Source of the DNA: Bradyrhizobium iriomotense
Lineage (GTDB): Bacteria; Pseudomonadota; Alphaproteobacteria; Rhizobiales; Xanthobacteraceae
NCBI RefSeq assembly: GCF_030160715.1
Contig: NZ_BSOW01000018.1
Coordinates: 1 to 64,000, forward strand
Length of the DNA stretch: 64,000 nt
Direction of reading: 5' to 3'
Each line of letters starts with the position of its first letter. Positions within the stretch are counted from its first letter, which is position 1. A program made the translations under genes and the position numbers. Below, piece by piece: positions 7,551-15,115 of this stretch. The notes beneath the pieces were generated by a model. That model did no database searches and had not been told where the DNA came from. It saw only the letters and a list, made by a program, of their open reading frames with translations.

Positions 7551-7763
7551 ATGGGGCGGATGGTCGGGAAAAAGAAGGCGCCGAAGCGAGGTAAACGGAC
7601 GCCTATCGGCGACCGGGTCACGTTCATCGCCATGATGGACAAGGACGTCGTCGCCGACATCAAGCAGGTCGCCATCGACGAGCATCGGGCCGCTTGGGAT
7701 GTGATGGAGCAGGCCGCGAGGGAGTTTCTGAAACGGAGGGGAGCAAGGAGAACGCCGAAGTAG
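7551..7763 (+). CDS. Small ribbon-helix-helix-like DNA-binding protein
   Basis: A 70-aa basic protein, the only plus-strand gene of the island. A Lys/Arg-rich tail (KKKAPKRGKR) precedes RVTFIAMMDKDVVADIKQ, which reads as one beta strand then a helix, and a second helix ending AAREFLKRR, the pattern of CopG/Arc-type repressors. The start may be the ATG at 7551 or 7560; neither has a strong ribosome site. It is divergent from the operon starting at 7363, with palindromic sites between, so it is probably an autoregulator of both. No toxin partner is visible next to it. Confidence 0.6.
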   Translation: MGRMVGKKKAPKRGKRTPIGDRVTFIAMMDKDVVADIKQVAIDEHRAAWDVMEQAAREFLKRRGARRTPK

Positions 7764-7780
7764 GGGCGCCCACGCATCGG

Positions 7781-9649
7781 CTAAAAGAAGCCTTTTCGTC
7801 CCTCTTCCCCCTCGTTGCCGACAAAGGAATATATCGTCGCATAATCAGCTGCGGAATCGGGGGGCGGATCGTTCTCGATGATGATGAACTGAGCCTCGGC
7901 GCTTTTCTCCTTGAGATAGACGAAGAAGCGCTCCTTCACGCCGCTGGCCTTGATCGCCTTCTCGTCTTCCGAAAGTTCTCCGTGACGCGACTTCTGGCCC
8001 TGGCGGTAGGTAAGCAGGGGGCTGTCGAGCACCAGAACACCGGGATGAGGCAACTCCTTCTGACGGCAATAGTCCAGCAACCCGATCTTGAAGGCGGCGT
8101 TGAGGAGGGCGCGAACGCCCTTTCCATTGGACCTGCGGTCTTTGCCGTTCACCAGGATGTCGTGCGAAGCGTCGTCGAACGAGACGCTAGGATCGCCCGG
8201 AAAGCGCCAGGCGCGCAATACCGACTGCACGGCCATGGCGAGTTCATGTCCAACGACCCCGCCGACGCCGACATTGATTTCCGATTTGGAGACTTTGCTC
8301 GCCTTGAACGAGTCCAGTTCGCCCTTTCGTTGCCTCAGTGCCTCCACGCGCTTTGCCAGCGAGAGGCCCACCCGGACGTTGTCGCGGGTACGGGCGATTT
8401 CCTCATAGCTGGAGCGGATCGCCGTTTCGCGCGGCCGCACTTCGGCGATCCGCCCGTCGACGGACTGCAGATCCGATTCGAGCCTCTCGGCGCGGCGGGC
8501 GAGACCTTCCTGCTCGACCCGCAGAGACGAGGTGGCCTTCATTAGATCGGAACGTTCCAGTTCGATCTTGGCGATCTCGGCGCGTACCGCCCGTTGTGCC
8601 TGTTCGACCTCTTCGAGCCCATGCGCATGCTTTTGGTGCTCAGGATCGGCACCACAGAGCGGGCAGGGCCGGTTGGCCGTTGCCATCAAGGCTGCTCCGC
8701 CTTCCTCCAGCGAGGAGAGGCGTTCGACGTCGCTGTCGTAGATGCTCTTCAACAAGGCAAACCGCTCGAGAGCGAGAACGAGCTCGGTTTGCCGCTCCTG
8801 GGTCTTGGACATTGAATCGACGATGAATCGTCGATCATGACGGAGTTGATCCAGTTCGTTCTGGCGCTCAATCAACCTCGAATGGAGTTCGTCGCTGGCT
8901 TTGTCGAGCCTCGCGAGTTGAGACTCCAGGTCGGCCGGCTCGGGATACTCGCGGTTCAACTCCTGCTCTGCGCTTGCGAGCATTTCGTCGACCATCTGGA
9001 TCTTACCCGAGTTGATCGATTTCTGGGCGTCGATGCTCGGTGTCTCGATAACCGCGGAATCGTCGACGCCGGTCGTGATGAATTTCAGCACGTTCTTGTC
9101 CAGCGTGTCGCTGTTGAAGTCGGAGATCCGGATCGGGCTCCACTCGCCCATCATGTCGGTTTCTTCAGTGAAGAGGTAGGGGACGAAGTGACGGAGCGAA
9201 AATGCGGCTTTTGCACCGTTTTGGGTCCTAGCAATCGATTTGTCGGCGATGCCGATCTCCGCAAGCAGAAACGCGGAGAGGTTGTCCTTGCCTTTATGCT
9301 CCGGCGAAAGCGTGCGGGTGGCTTTTTCTTCGGTGCCGGGCTGTACCCAATGATCGTACAGTCCGAAGCTGCCGCCGGCGAGTGCGCGCACCAAGGTAAC
9401 CTGGCCCGACTTCGGCAAGATCAGATCCAGCCAGGCCTTTTCGTAGCCTTGCCGCTCGTTGATGTTGGGTAGCATCTTCGGCTTCGCTCCCGACAGGAAG
9501 TCGAGAAGCTTGACGGTGAACGATTTGCCCGTATTTGACGCGCCCCAAATGATGTTGAGGCCATCCGCCAACAGCAGTTCGGCCGTCGGGACCTTGGGCC
9601 CCGTCACGGCCAGGCGACGGATGATAAAGCGCGCGACCCCCACCACCAT
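7781..9649 (-). CDS. ABC-3C system ATPase, Rad50/SMC-like
   Basis: This 622-aa ATPase has Walker A near the N-terminus (WGASNTGKSF), long coiled-coil segments on both sides of a zinc-hook CPLCG motif at about residue 328, and a C-terminal Walker B region (GVLVLDSPLL). This is the Rad50/SMC plan in compact form. It follows the middle-component gene with a TGATG overlap, which fixes the ATG start at 9649. With 9649-10143 and 10131-11132 it forms a complete ABC-three-component system, a predicted phage-defence type in which the ATPase probably senses invading nucleic acid and licenses the effector. The sensing role is family-level inference. Confidence 0.88.
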   Translation of the reverse strand: MVVGVARFIIRRLAVTGPKVPTAELLLADGLNIIWGASNTGKSFTVKLLDFLSGAKPKMLPNINERQGYEKAWLDLILPKSGQVTLVRALAGGSFGLYDHWVQPGTEEKATRTLSPEHKGKDNLSAFLLAEIGIADKSIARTQNGAKAAFSLRHFVPYLFTEETDMMGEWSPIRISDFNSDTLDKNVLKFITTGVDDSAVIETPSIDAQKSINSGKIQMVDEMLASAEQELNREYPEPADLESQLARLDKASDELHSRLIERQNELDQLRHDRRFIVDSMSKTQERQTELVLALERFALLKSIYDSDVERLSSLEEGGAALMATANRPCPLCGADPEHQKHAHGLEEVEQAQRAVRAEIAKIELERSDLMKATSSLRVEQEGLARRAERLESDLQSVDGRIAEVRPRETAIRSSYEEIARTRDNVRVGLSLAKRVEALRQRKGELDSFKASKVSKSEINVGVGGVVGHELAMAVQSVLRAWRFPGDPSVSFDDASHDILVNGKDRRSNGKGVRALLNAAFKIGLLDYCRQKELPHPGVLVLDSPLLTYRQGQKSRHGELSEDEKAIKASGVKERFFVYLKEKSAEAQFIIIENDPPPDSAADYATIYSFVGNEGEEGRKGFF

Positions 9650-10143
9650 CACCCCTGAACGGAGGTTCCGCCGGTCGTACCGAATGCCTCGGTCCAGTCA
9701 CCGATCTGGGCGCGCACGAAATTCTTGAACTGCGTTTTGCCGCCCGCCTTCAGCCGATCGACGACCCAGTCGGCGCATTCCTTCAGCTTTTCGGAATAGC
9801 GCGTTTCTAACAGCTCGATGTAGCCAGCCGCTTCGTCGGAAGCTCGGTACAGCACTCCTTCATCGGTGATCTCTTGGTCGACGAGATGGCAGCGGCGCAT
9901 CAGATCGAGGCTCCTTTCGACGAGGCGGCGCCTGACGAGAAGCTCGCCCTTGCGGTCGGATAGATCGGGATGCAAGCTCGGAGGACCGCCGATATCGGCG
10001 GTGTGCACCACCACGTGGTCCAAAAGCACCATTTCGGCGAGATCGGCGGCTTCCGGACGCAGCTTTTCCAGCACCACGACGGCCCTGATCCCGGCCTCCA
10101 GTGGCGAATTGAACAGCTTTCCGAAATTCTCTACGGAATCCAT
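9649..10143 (-). CDS. ABC-3C middle component (MC2-like)
   Basis: The 164-aa protein carries features I associate with ABC-three-component middle component 2: NSPLEAGIRAVVVLEKL near the start, LLDHVVVHTADIGGPPSLHPDLSDRKGELLVRR in the middle, and a C-terminal helix ending in ADWVVDRL. It has a winged-helix-like feel and no catalytic motif. It overlaps the effector gene upstream by 13 bases and the ATPase gene downstream by one, so all three subunits are made from one coupled message. The middle component is thought to link ATPase and effector. Confidence 0.82.
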   Translation of the reverse strand: MDSVENFGKLFNSPLEAGIRAVVVLEKLRPEAADLAEMVLLDHVVVHTADIGGPPSLHPDLSDRKGELLVRRRLVERSLDLMRRCHLVDQEITDEGVLYRASDEAAGYIELLETRYSEKLKECADWVVDRLKAGGKTQFKNFVRAQIGDWTEAFGTTGGTSVQG

Positions 10144-11132
10144 TTCATCCGCCCTTCATTGGCCAGGTGGTGGCACATCCCCTGCTTGACTGGCACTCGC
10201 ACTACACGGCCGATAAGACCAGCAGGCAAGGTCGAGGCGTGCCGCATGACGGCGTCCAAGCGCTCCAGCCTGCTCGGATGGTTCTGACGATGGACATCGA
10301 TGACGCCATGGTAGACGTCTTCCCGGAAAGCCGCCAACGCTTCCGTGGGAGTGCTGTCCCGATGGAAGCGCAGGAAAAACTGAGCGTCGAAGTAACGGGT
10401 CCGCTGATCGCGGAAGTGCTGGCCGTGCTCGGGATGCAATTGGATTTCGTCCGCCGTCGGGATCTCGCTTCCCGACGCCTCGCTGTACACACGACGAAGC
10501 TGGTCGACGTAGGCAAGCTCTTCGGGCTGGATCGAGGGGGGAGTGACTCCAGGCGGAGCCTCTTCCGGGATCAGGCCGAGCACCTTGACGAGGGCCGGGC
10601 GAGCGGCCGGATCTTTGACGATCAGCGGGGCCGTCAGGTGCTCGACGTTGGAGAAGTCGTAGCCCTCGATCAGATCCTTCAAATTGTCAGTCAGCGGGAC
10701 CGGCACGCTCGTGATCTTGTCTTTGCAGTAGCTGCCCCAGTTCCCGATGAGCGCTGCGGCCATGGTCGAAGGATTGTGGAGCAAGGTCATTAACGTGCCC
10801 ACAATGCCCCTCGGCGACACGAAGATGATCCTGGTCGGGAGCGTGGCATAGGCTCCTTGGGAATGGTGGTAGAAGACCTTACCGAGCTCGAGAAGTGCCT
10901 CGGGAAGGCCGAGCTTGGAGTGGAGCGTCTTCCGCTTGCACTGATAGAGGTCCCACGGACCTTCATGCCGCCGGCGCGACAGAAAGCCGATGACGTCCCG
11001 GCCCTTATCGTTGGCCGCGCCGACCCGCTCCACGCTTAGGTATTGCTTCTCCTTTTGCGTGGCCCAGATGTCGATGAATTCCTCGAGATGGTCGTCGTCT
11101 AATTCCTGAATTCGAATAGCGAGGCTGGTCAT
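10131..11132 (-). CDS. ABC-3C effector with Mrr-like nuclease domain
   Basis: The first 70 residues form a restriction-endonuclease-like domain: Asp46 in KGRDVIGF and Gln64-Cys-Lys66 in LYQCKRK, the D...QxK signature of Mrr-type nucleases. The remaining 260 residues include a helical region and match the C-terminal region expected of ABC-3C large subunits, ending in a Cys/His pair (GMCHHLANEGRMKWIP). The predicted role is DNA cleavage once the Rad50-like ATPase is triggered. It is the first gene of the three-gene system; the ATG at 11132 follows about 95 non-coding bases after the CBASS operon. Confidence 0.85.
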   Translation of the reverse strand: MTSLAIRIQELDDDHLEEFIDIWATQKEKQYLSVERVGAANDKGRDVIGFLSRRRHEGPWDLYQCKRKTLHSKLGLPEALLELGKVFYHHSQGAYATLPTRIIFVSPRGIVGTLMTLLHNPSTMAAALIGNWGSYCKDKITSVPVPLTDNLKDLIEGYDFSNVEHLTAPLIVKDPAARPALVKVLGLIPEEAPPGVTPPSIQPEELAYVDQLRRVYSEASGSEIPTADEIQLHPEHGQHFRDQRTRYFDAQFFLRFHRDSTPTEALAAFREDVYHGVIDVHRQNHPSRLERLDAVMRHASTLPAGLIGRVVRVPVKQGMCHHLANEGRMKWIP

Positions 11133-11226
11133 CGTCTTCTCCGGCAGACTGCGCCGGATATAGCAAGCAATACCCTGGGTTGAGAAGAACTAGCTCGGCG
11201 TGAACACGACTTGAAGCCATCGCCTC

Positions 11227-12297
11227 TCAGGCGGCCGGGAAAGACACGGGGTCGTAGGGATCAGCGCGCGATCCAAGGAATGCCGCCGCAAGCGCATCTC
11301 CGTGTTCGCCGACGGCGTTGCGGGCAGCCGGAACGAGTTCATCCCGGGCCCTACGGTAGTCGTCCAGCTTGATGGGCTTCGGATTCACAGGCGGATCGAT
11401 GCGCCTGACCGCCGGCGGACCGAGCAGCAACCGCGCCTGGTTGGTTGCGGCCAGAGACTGCAGACGCATGGCCGCGAAAATCAGGTCGTACCATGTCAGC
11501 TTGCCACCGAGGATCGACTGCAAGGGGGAAACGACGTACGGGTCGTCGCCGCAGCCGATAGTCAGCACGTCGATCTGGTCCCACTGCAGGTCGAAGCAGA
11601 TCATCGCCTCGATGACCGCCAGTATGACCGGATTGTTGGCCCAGACGCCGCCGTCCACCAACGTGTAGCCGTTGTGCTCGAGAGGCCGGAAGAAAGTCGG
11701 CGCCGCGGCCGTGGCCAACGCAACTTTGACCATGGGCTCCAAGCGGTCGAATTTGTAGTCGCGATGGTGCGGGGTCTTGAAGACGAAGACCTCGCTGTGC
11801 TTGCCCTCGAAGGCCGGGATGCACAGCCGCACCATGGATTCGCCAAACAGCTTGTCGCCGAGCGCGGTCGTCAGAAGGGACTCCAACGGTCCGCGTTCGT
11901 AGTTGTACAGGACGTAGTTGCGTGCGCCCGTCCACCACGTCCGGATGCGCCCCCAAGGGGTGTCCAAAGGCTGAGGAAAGACGTCGGGACCACGCGTCAG
12001 GTAGAGGTCGGCCATCTCCGCCGCCGTCAGGCCGGCTCCGAGACCGAGCGCGAGGATGCCACCGGTTGACGTGCCGGCGACGAGATCGAAATAACCGGCG
12101 ATCGAGGCGCCGCCGAGATATCGCCGTTCGAGCTCGGCGAGAACAGTCGCTGGGAACAGTCCCTTAATGCCGCCGCCATCCAGAGATAGGATCCGAAAAC
12201 GCCGGTCCTTTGGCCAAGCCTGTGGAATTCGTCGTTGCGGAATTGCGCCCTTCGAGCGCGGGTCTCCGGGTCGGAAGTCTCCGGCGGGTTCGGGCAT
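11227..12297 (-). CDS. capV: Patatin-like phospholipase, CBASS effector (CapV-like)
   Basis: A 356-aa patatin with the oxyanion loop DGGGIKG (residues 40-46), nucleophile Ser77 in GTSTG and catalytic Asp215 in VDGGVWANNP. CapV-type patatins degrade membrane phospholipid when bound by the cyclic nucleotide made by the CD-NTase and kill the infected cell. The start at MPEPAGDF is the only Met before the conserved fold. It lies 271 bases inside the end of the E2-like gene's open frame, a large overlap. It is the last gene of the CD-NTase, E2, patatin order. Confidence 0.9.
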   Translation of the reverse strand: MPEPAGDFRPGDPRSKGAIPQRRIPQAWPKDRRFRILSLDGGGIKGLFPATVLAELERRYLGGASIAGYFDLVAGTSTGGILALGLGAGLTAAEMADLYLTRGPDVFPQPLDTPWGRIRTWWTGARNYVLYNYERGPLESLLTTALGDKLFGESMVRLCIPAFEGKHSEVFVFKTPHHRDYKFDRLEPMVKVALATAAAPTFFRPLEHNGYTLVDGGVWANNPVILAVIEAMICFDLQWDQIDVLTIGCGDDPYVVSPLQSILGGKLTWYDLIFAAMRLQSLAATNQARLLLGPPAVRRIDPPVNPKPIKLDDYRRARDELVPAARNAVGEHGDALAAAFLGSRADPYDPVSFPAA

Positions 12298-12755
12298 TCT
12301 TTGCGTCTCCTCGGCGGGTGCCGGCCGGGTCCCAGAAACTCGCCGGAGATCTGCCAGTATTCGAAGAACAGCAGCCACTCCGACGTCCACGGAATGATCG
12401 TCGTCGCGATCGACATCTTCGGGGTCCAGAACATCTCTTTCGGATCCCAAAGACACAGCGCCGGCCAAGCCGGGTTGCGGTCGTTCCAGTAGACGTGCGG
12501 CAGAAGCGTCTCGTTCGCCAGCATCTCCGCGCCGACGAGAGGATCGACCACGTGGACGGTCACGTAGGGGTTGTCGAGCGTCCAGCCCTCGAAGATCGTC
12601 CGCCGGAAGTGGACGATGCGGACGCGGTAGGTCTTCGACGCCGGCCTGAGCGGGCCTTCCCATACCGCGATCCAGTCGGCGTGAGCCGTCAGGCGAAAGT
12701 CGGGAAAGAGGCGCCGGATCTCGGCGTCCTGCTCATCGACGCTTCGGTAGGTCAT
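12027..12755 (-). CDS. CBASS E2-like conjugation protein
   Basis: Residues 1-148 look like the E2-only protein of type II-short CBASS: NPYVTVHVVDP, LPHVYWNDRNPAWPALCLWDP with likely catalytic Cys101, and TTIIPWTSEWLLFFEYWQISGEFLGPG. Such E2s link the C-terminus of the CD-NTase to a target and prime it. The ATG at 12755 overlaps the CD-NTase stop by 23 bases. The frame stays open to 12027, deep inside the patatin gene, and the last 90 residues are Ser/Arg/Pro-rich, so the true C-terminus may have been lost to a frameshift near 12300. I keep the whole frame as the conservative boundary. Confidence 0.75.
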   Translation of the reverse strand: MTYRSVDEQDAEIRRLFPDFRLTAHADWIAVWEGPLRPASKTYRVRIVHFRRTIFEGWTLDNPYVTVHVVDPLVGAEMLANETLLPHVYWNDRNPAWPALCLWDPKEMFWTPKMSIATTIIPWTSEWLLFFEYWQISGEFLGPGRHPPRRRKECPNPPETSDPETRARRAQFRNDEFHRLGQRTGVFGSYLWMAAALRDCSQRLFSPSSNGDISAAPRSPVISISSPARQPVASSRSVSEPA

Positions 12756-14010
12756 CTGGATGATCGCCGAAGAACTTGTGCGACGGCGCCGACCTGACGC
12801 TGCTCGGCGCAGCCGCGCTGCCCACGACCGCCGCCGGGATCGTGGCCTTGCCGGGCATGAAGCGGCTGCCCGTGGAGCCAACGTCCTGGCCAAAGCGCTG
12901 GACGTGATCCTTCACCGCCGATCGCGCCGGCTTCTCGCCGAACAGATCCTCGAGGATCTGCTGCATCTCGGGCAGTGCGATCTCGCCGCGCAGCCGCCGG
13001 AGTTTGACGGCGAAGTCTGTGAGTTCGCGGATGAAGACCGCTTGGTCGCTCAGATCGGCGGGCCAGCGATCCGTGAGGATGTCGTCCTTGCACGTCGGGT
13101 TGCTGGCGGAGACCTTCTGGCCGCGGTTGTGGGCCTCTCCTAGGATCGCCAGCATGCTCTCGACCTGGAAGCTGAGTTCCTCCGCAAGCGATTTCGTCTG
13201 GTTGGCATGGGTGGCCACGTAGTAGGCCAGCAGCACCGACGGCGGCAAGCGCCGGGCGCCGTGCCGCTTGTCGTAGGCGAGGTTGCGCCAGCGTTTGATC
13301 AATTGCAGCGCGATGACCGCCCGCGACTTCTGGTAGGCTGGGCACTGCTCGGGCACCGGCGCGGCGTCGGCGCGCTTCGACAGGATCGCTCGTTCGCGAT
13401 CGTAGTCCAGCGACCGACGCTCGAAGAAGGTGCCAAAATCCTCGTCCGGGGGTGTCCGGGCGATGAACCACTGCGCGAAACCATGAGGGTTGGCGAACAG
13501 GGACTTCTTCGCCCACGGCTCTTCCGGCTTCGAGTGGAAGATCAGACCCGTCTTATCGAGCGTTCCCACGATGCGGACGGTGGGCGTCACGTCGAGGTGC
13601 ATGCCGTCGTAGTTGACCGTGCTGCAGCGGGTCTTGCGGTCGGTCTTGAGCCAGTAGCGCGAGCCGCGCTCGCCGCGGATCGCGGCGTGCAGGGTGGCCA
13701 GGGCGTCCTCGGGATCGACGTCGAGGCGATAGGCGATGTCGGCCATCACGTCGATGTCGAATTCGTTGTCGGTGGAGTGGCGCGCCACGGTCGCGCCGAT
13801 GGCGAAGCCGCCCTGCGGATAGAAGTCGCTCACGTGCCCCTTCAGGGGACTGTCGTCGCGCTCCAGCCACTCGTTGATGGCGTGGTAGTGGTCGACGGCG
13901 AGCTGGTAGTCGGTCGGGCTGAGCTGGATCCGGACCGCCACGTCGGCCAGCATCACGTCAACAATCGAGTAGTTCGCGATCTGACGAAGGTAGCGATCGG
14001 AATAGTTCAT
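12733..14010 (-). CDS. CBASS cyclic-oligonucleotide synthase (CD-NTase)
   Basis: The 425-aa protein has the nucleotidyltransferase signature Gly67-Gly68 in YPQGGFAIG, the metal-binding pair Asp85-Ile-Asp87 in EFDIDVM, and a third acid Asp140 in HLDVTPTV. A helical domain follows, and the C-terminal 60 residues are flexible and rich in Ala, Ser and Pro, as expected of an exposed tail used for E2-dependent conjugation in type II systems. On infection it should make a cyclic di- or trinucleotide that activates the patatin. The clade and product cannot be read by eye. Confidence 0.9.
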   Translation of the reverse strand: MNYSDRYLRQIANYSIVDVMLADVAVRIQLSPTDYQLAVDHYHAINEWLERDDSPLKGHVSDFYPQGGFAIGATVARHSTDNEFDIDVMADIAYRLDVDPEDALATLHAAIRGERGSRYWLKTDRKTRCSTVNYDGMHLDVTPTVRIVGTLDKTGLIFHSKPEEPWAKKSLFANPHGFAQWFIARTPPDEDFGTFFERRSLDYDRERAILSKRADAAPVPEQCPAYQKSRAVIALQLIKRWRNLAYDKRHGARRLPPSVLLAYYVATHANQTKSLAEELSFQVESMLAILGEAHNRGQKVSASNPTCKDDILTDRWPADLSDQAVFIRELTDFAVKLRRLRGEIALPEMQQILEDLFGEKPARSAVKDHVQRFGQDVGSTGSRFMPGKATIPAAVVGSAAAPSSVRSAPSHKFFGDHPDDLPKRR

Positions 14011-14099
14011 ATCGACTGTCCTCTACAACCTTTGCTTCAATTCTCGTTTCGTTCCGCCCGTCAGTACCGGCGAAAGGATGTGATGCGGGCGACACTCCG

Positions 14100-14882
14100 C
14101 TACTGGACCTCATCGCCGTCCTGGAAACGGTCGTAGACCGTGTCGCAGGCTTGGCACATGAACTTGTGGCCGACGGGGAAGAGCTTCTGCTGGCCGCAAC
14201 AGGAGCAGACCTCGCTCAAGTACGAAGTTTGCGGAGAGACGGGGTTTGACGACAAGATCTCCCGAACCTCGTCGGCGATCTTCTGTACCCGCGCCGCAAC
14301 CGCTGGTCTCGCCAGCTCCTCCTGCACCCGCTCGAAGTAGATGCGCGCCGCAGTCAAGCTCACGCCGGCCTGCACTGATACCTCGTCTGCCGAGGAGAGT
14401 CCGCGCGCGGTGGCGTCGTTGATCAGGAACGCCGCGCCGAAGACCATGGCCTGGTGCTCCGCAGACTTGAACTTTGGTATCCAGGCCGGGGTCACATTCC
14501 CCACGCGACGCCGTGGAAGCGTCGCTCCCTTTAATAGCTGATCGACGTGAAGAACGGCGTGGCCGAACTCATGGGCAATGGTGTATCGCGCATAGCCGTC
14601 ACCCATGAAGGCCTTGTGGCGAATCCGCCTTGGAATCTTCACTACGATGCATGTGCCGTCGTAAGTGGTCAGTCCAGAATCGTCCGGGAGTTCGGCATCG
14701 GAGACGACTTCGAACCTGAACCGCTTTTTCCCGCGAACAGTCCATATCTCGTTGACGGATTCGAGGTCGAGAGGATCGACCCGTTCGGAGTTCTCCCACC
14801 CCAGAAAGCGGCGCAGAGCCTTCGCGTGCCCGTGGACTTCGAAGTCCCGTAGCGGATCGACTATGAAATCGTCACTCGACAT
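14100..14882 (-). CDS. ImmA/IrrE-type metallopeptidase with zinc ribbon
   Basis: A 260-aa protein with the zinc-peptidase motif His104-Glu-Phe-Gly-His108 (IAHEFGHAVLH) and a C-terminal zinc ribbon Cys226-x2-Cys229 and Cys243-x2-Cys246. ImmA/IrrE proteases usually cleave an XRE-type repressor to switch on mobile or stress genes. Here no XRE gene is adjacent; about 90 bases separate it from the CD-NTase start downstream on the same strand, so it could be a regulator or accessory protease of the CBASS locus, or an unrelated toxin/regulator. Confidence 0.85.
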   Translation of the reverse strand: MSSDDFIVDPLRDFEVHGHAKALRRFLGWENSERVDPLDLESVNEIWTVRGKKRFRFEVVSDAELPDDSGLTTYDGTCIVVKIPRRIRHKAFMGDGYARYTIAHEFGHAVLHVDQLLKGATLPRRRVGNVTPAWIPKFKSAEHQAMVFGAAFLINDATARGLSSADEVSVQAGVSLTAARIYFERVQEELARPAVAARVQKIADEVREILSSNPVSPQTSYLSEVCSCCGQQKLFPVGHKFMCQACDTVYDRFQDGDEVQ

Positions 14883-14995
14883 CGAATTGGCCTCGCCGAA
14901 ACGAACAATTCTTCAATCAATGGTGCCTCGGCACTTGGCCATTGGGCCGGTTAGGTGCCGCCGGCGACTGGGCCAACTGGGCCTTCCGTCGGCTA

Positions 14996-15021
14996 GATTC
15001 CCCGCGGTTTTGCGGGGAATC
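14996..15021. terminator. Strong hairpin near island/core junction
   Basis: GATTCCCCGC and GCGGGGAATC form a perfect 10-base stem with a six-base loop, 95-120 bases past the nrdJ stop. A T-run is lacking on the minus strand, so termination of nrdJ would be atypical; it may instead mark the island boundary region (14,883-15,115), where no gene is seen. Confidence 0.4.
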
Positions 15022-15115
15022 CGTGTTTTGTAGGCCCTCAAACCGCGGGCGTCAGAGTGGGAATCGCGGGCTTTCTTTCGTGAAAACTAGATCGTCGTGA
15101 TGGTGGTCTACCTTC

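Noticed and set aside
7551..7763. Toxin-antitoxin pair with the RHH-like gene as antitoxin
   Set aside because: No RelE/ParE-type or other toxin gene lies next to it on the same strand.
14940..15060. tRNA gene as island attachment site
   Set aside because: No TTCGANNC-type T-loop or cloverleaf could be drawn; only a plain hairpin is present.
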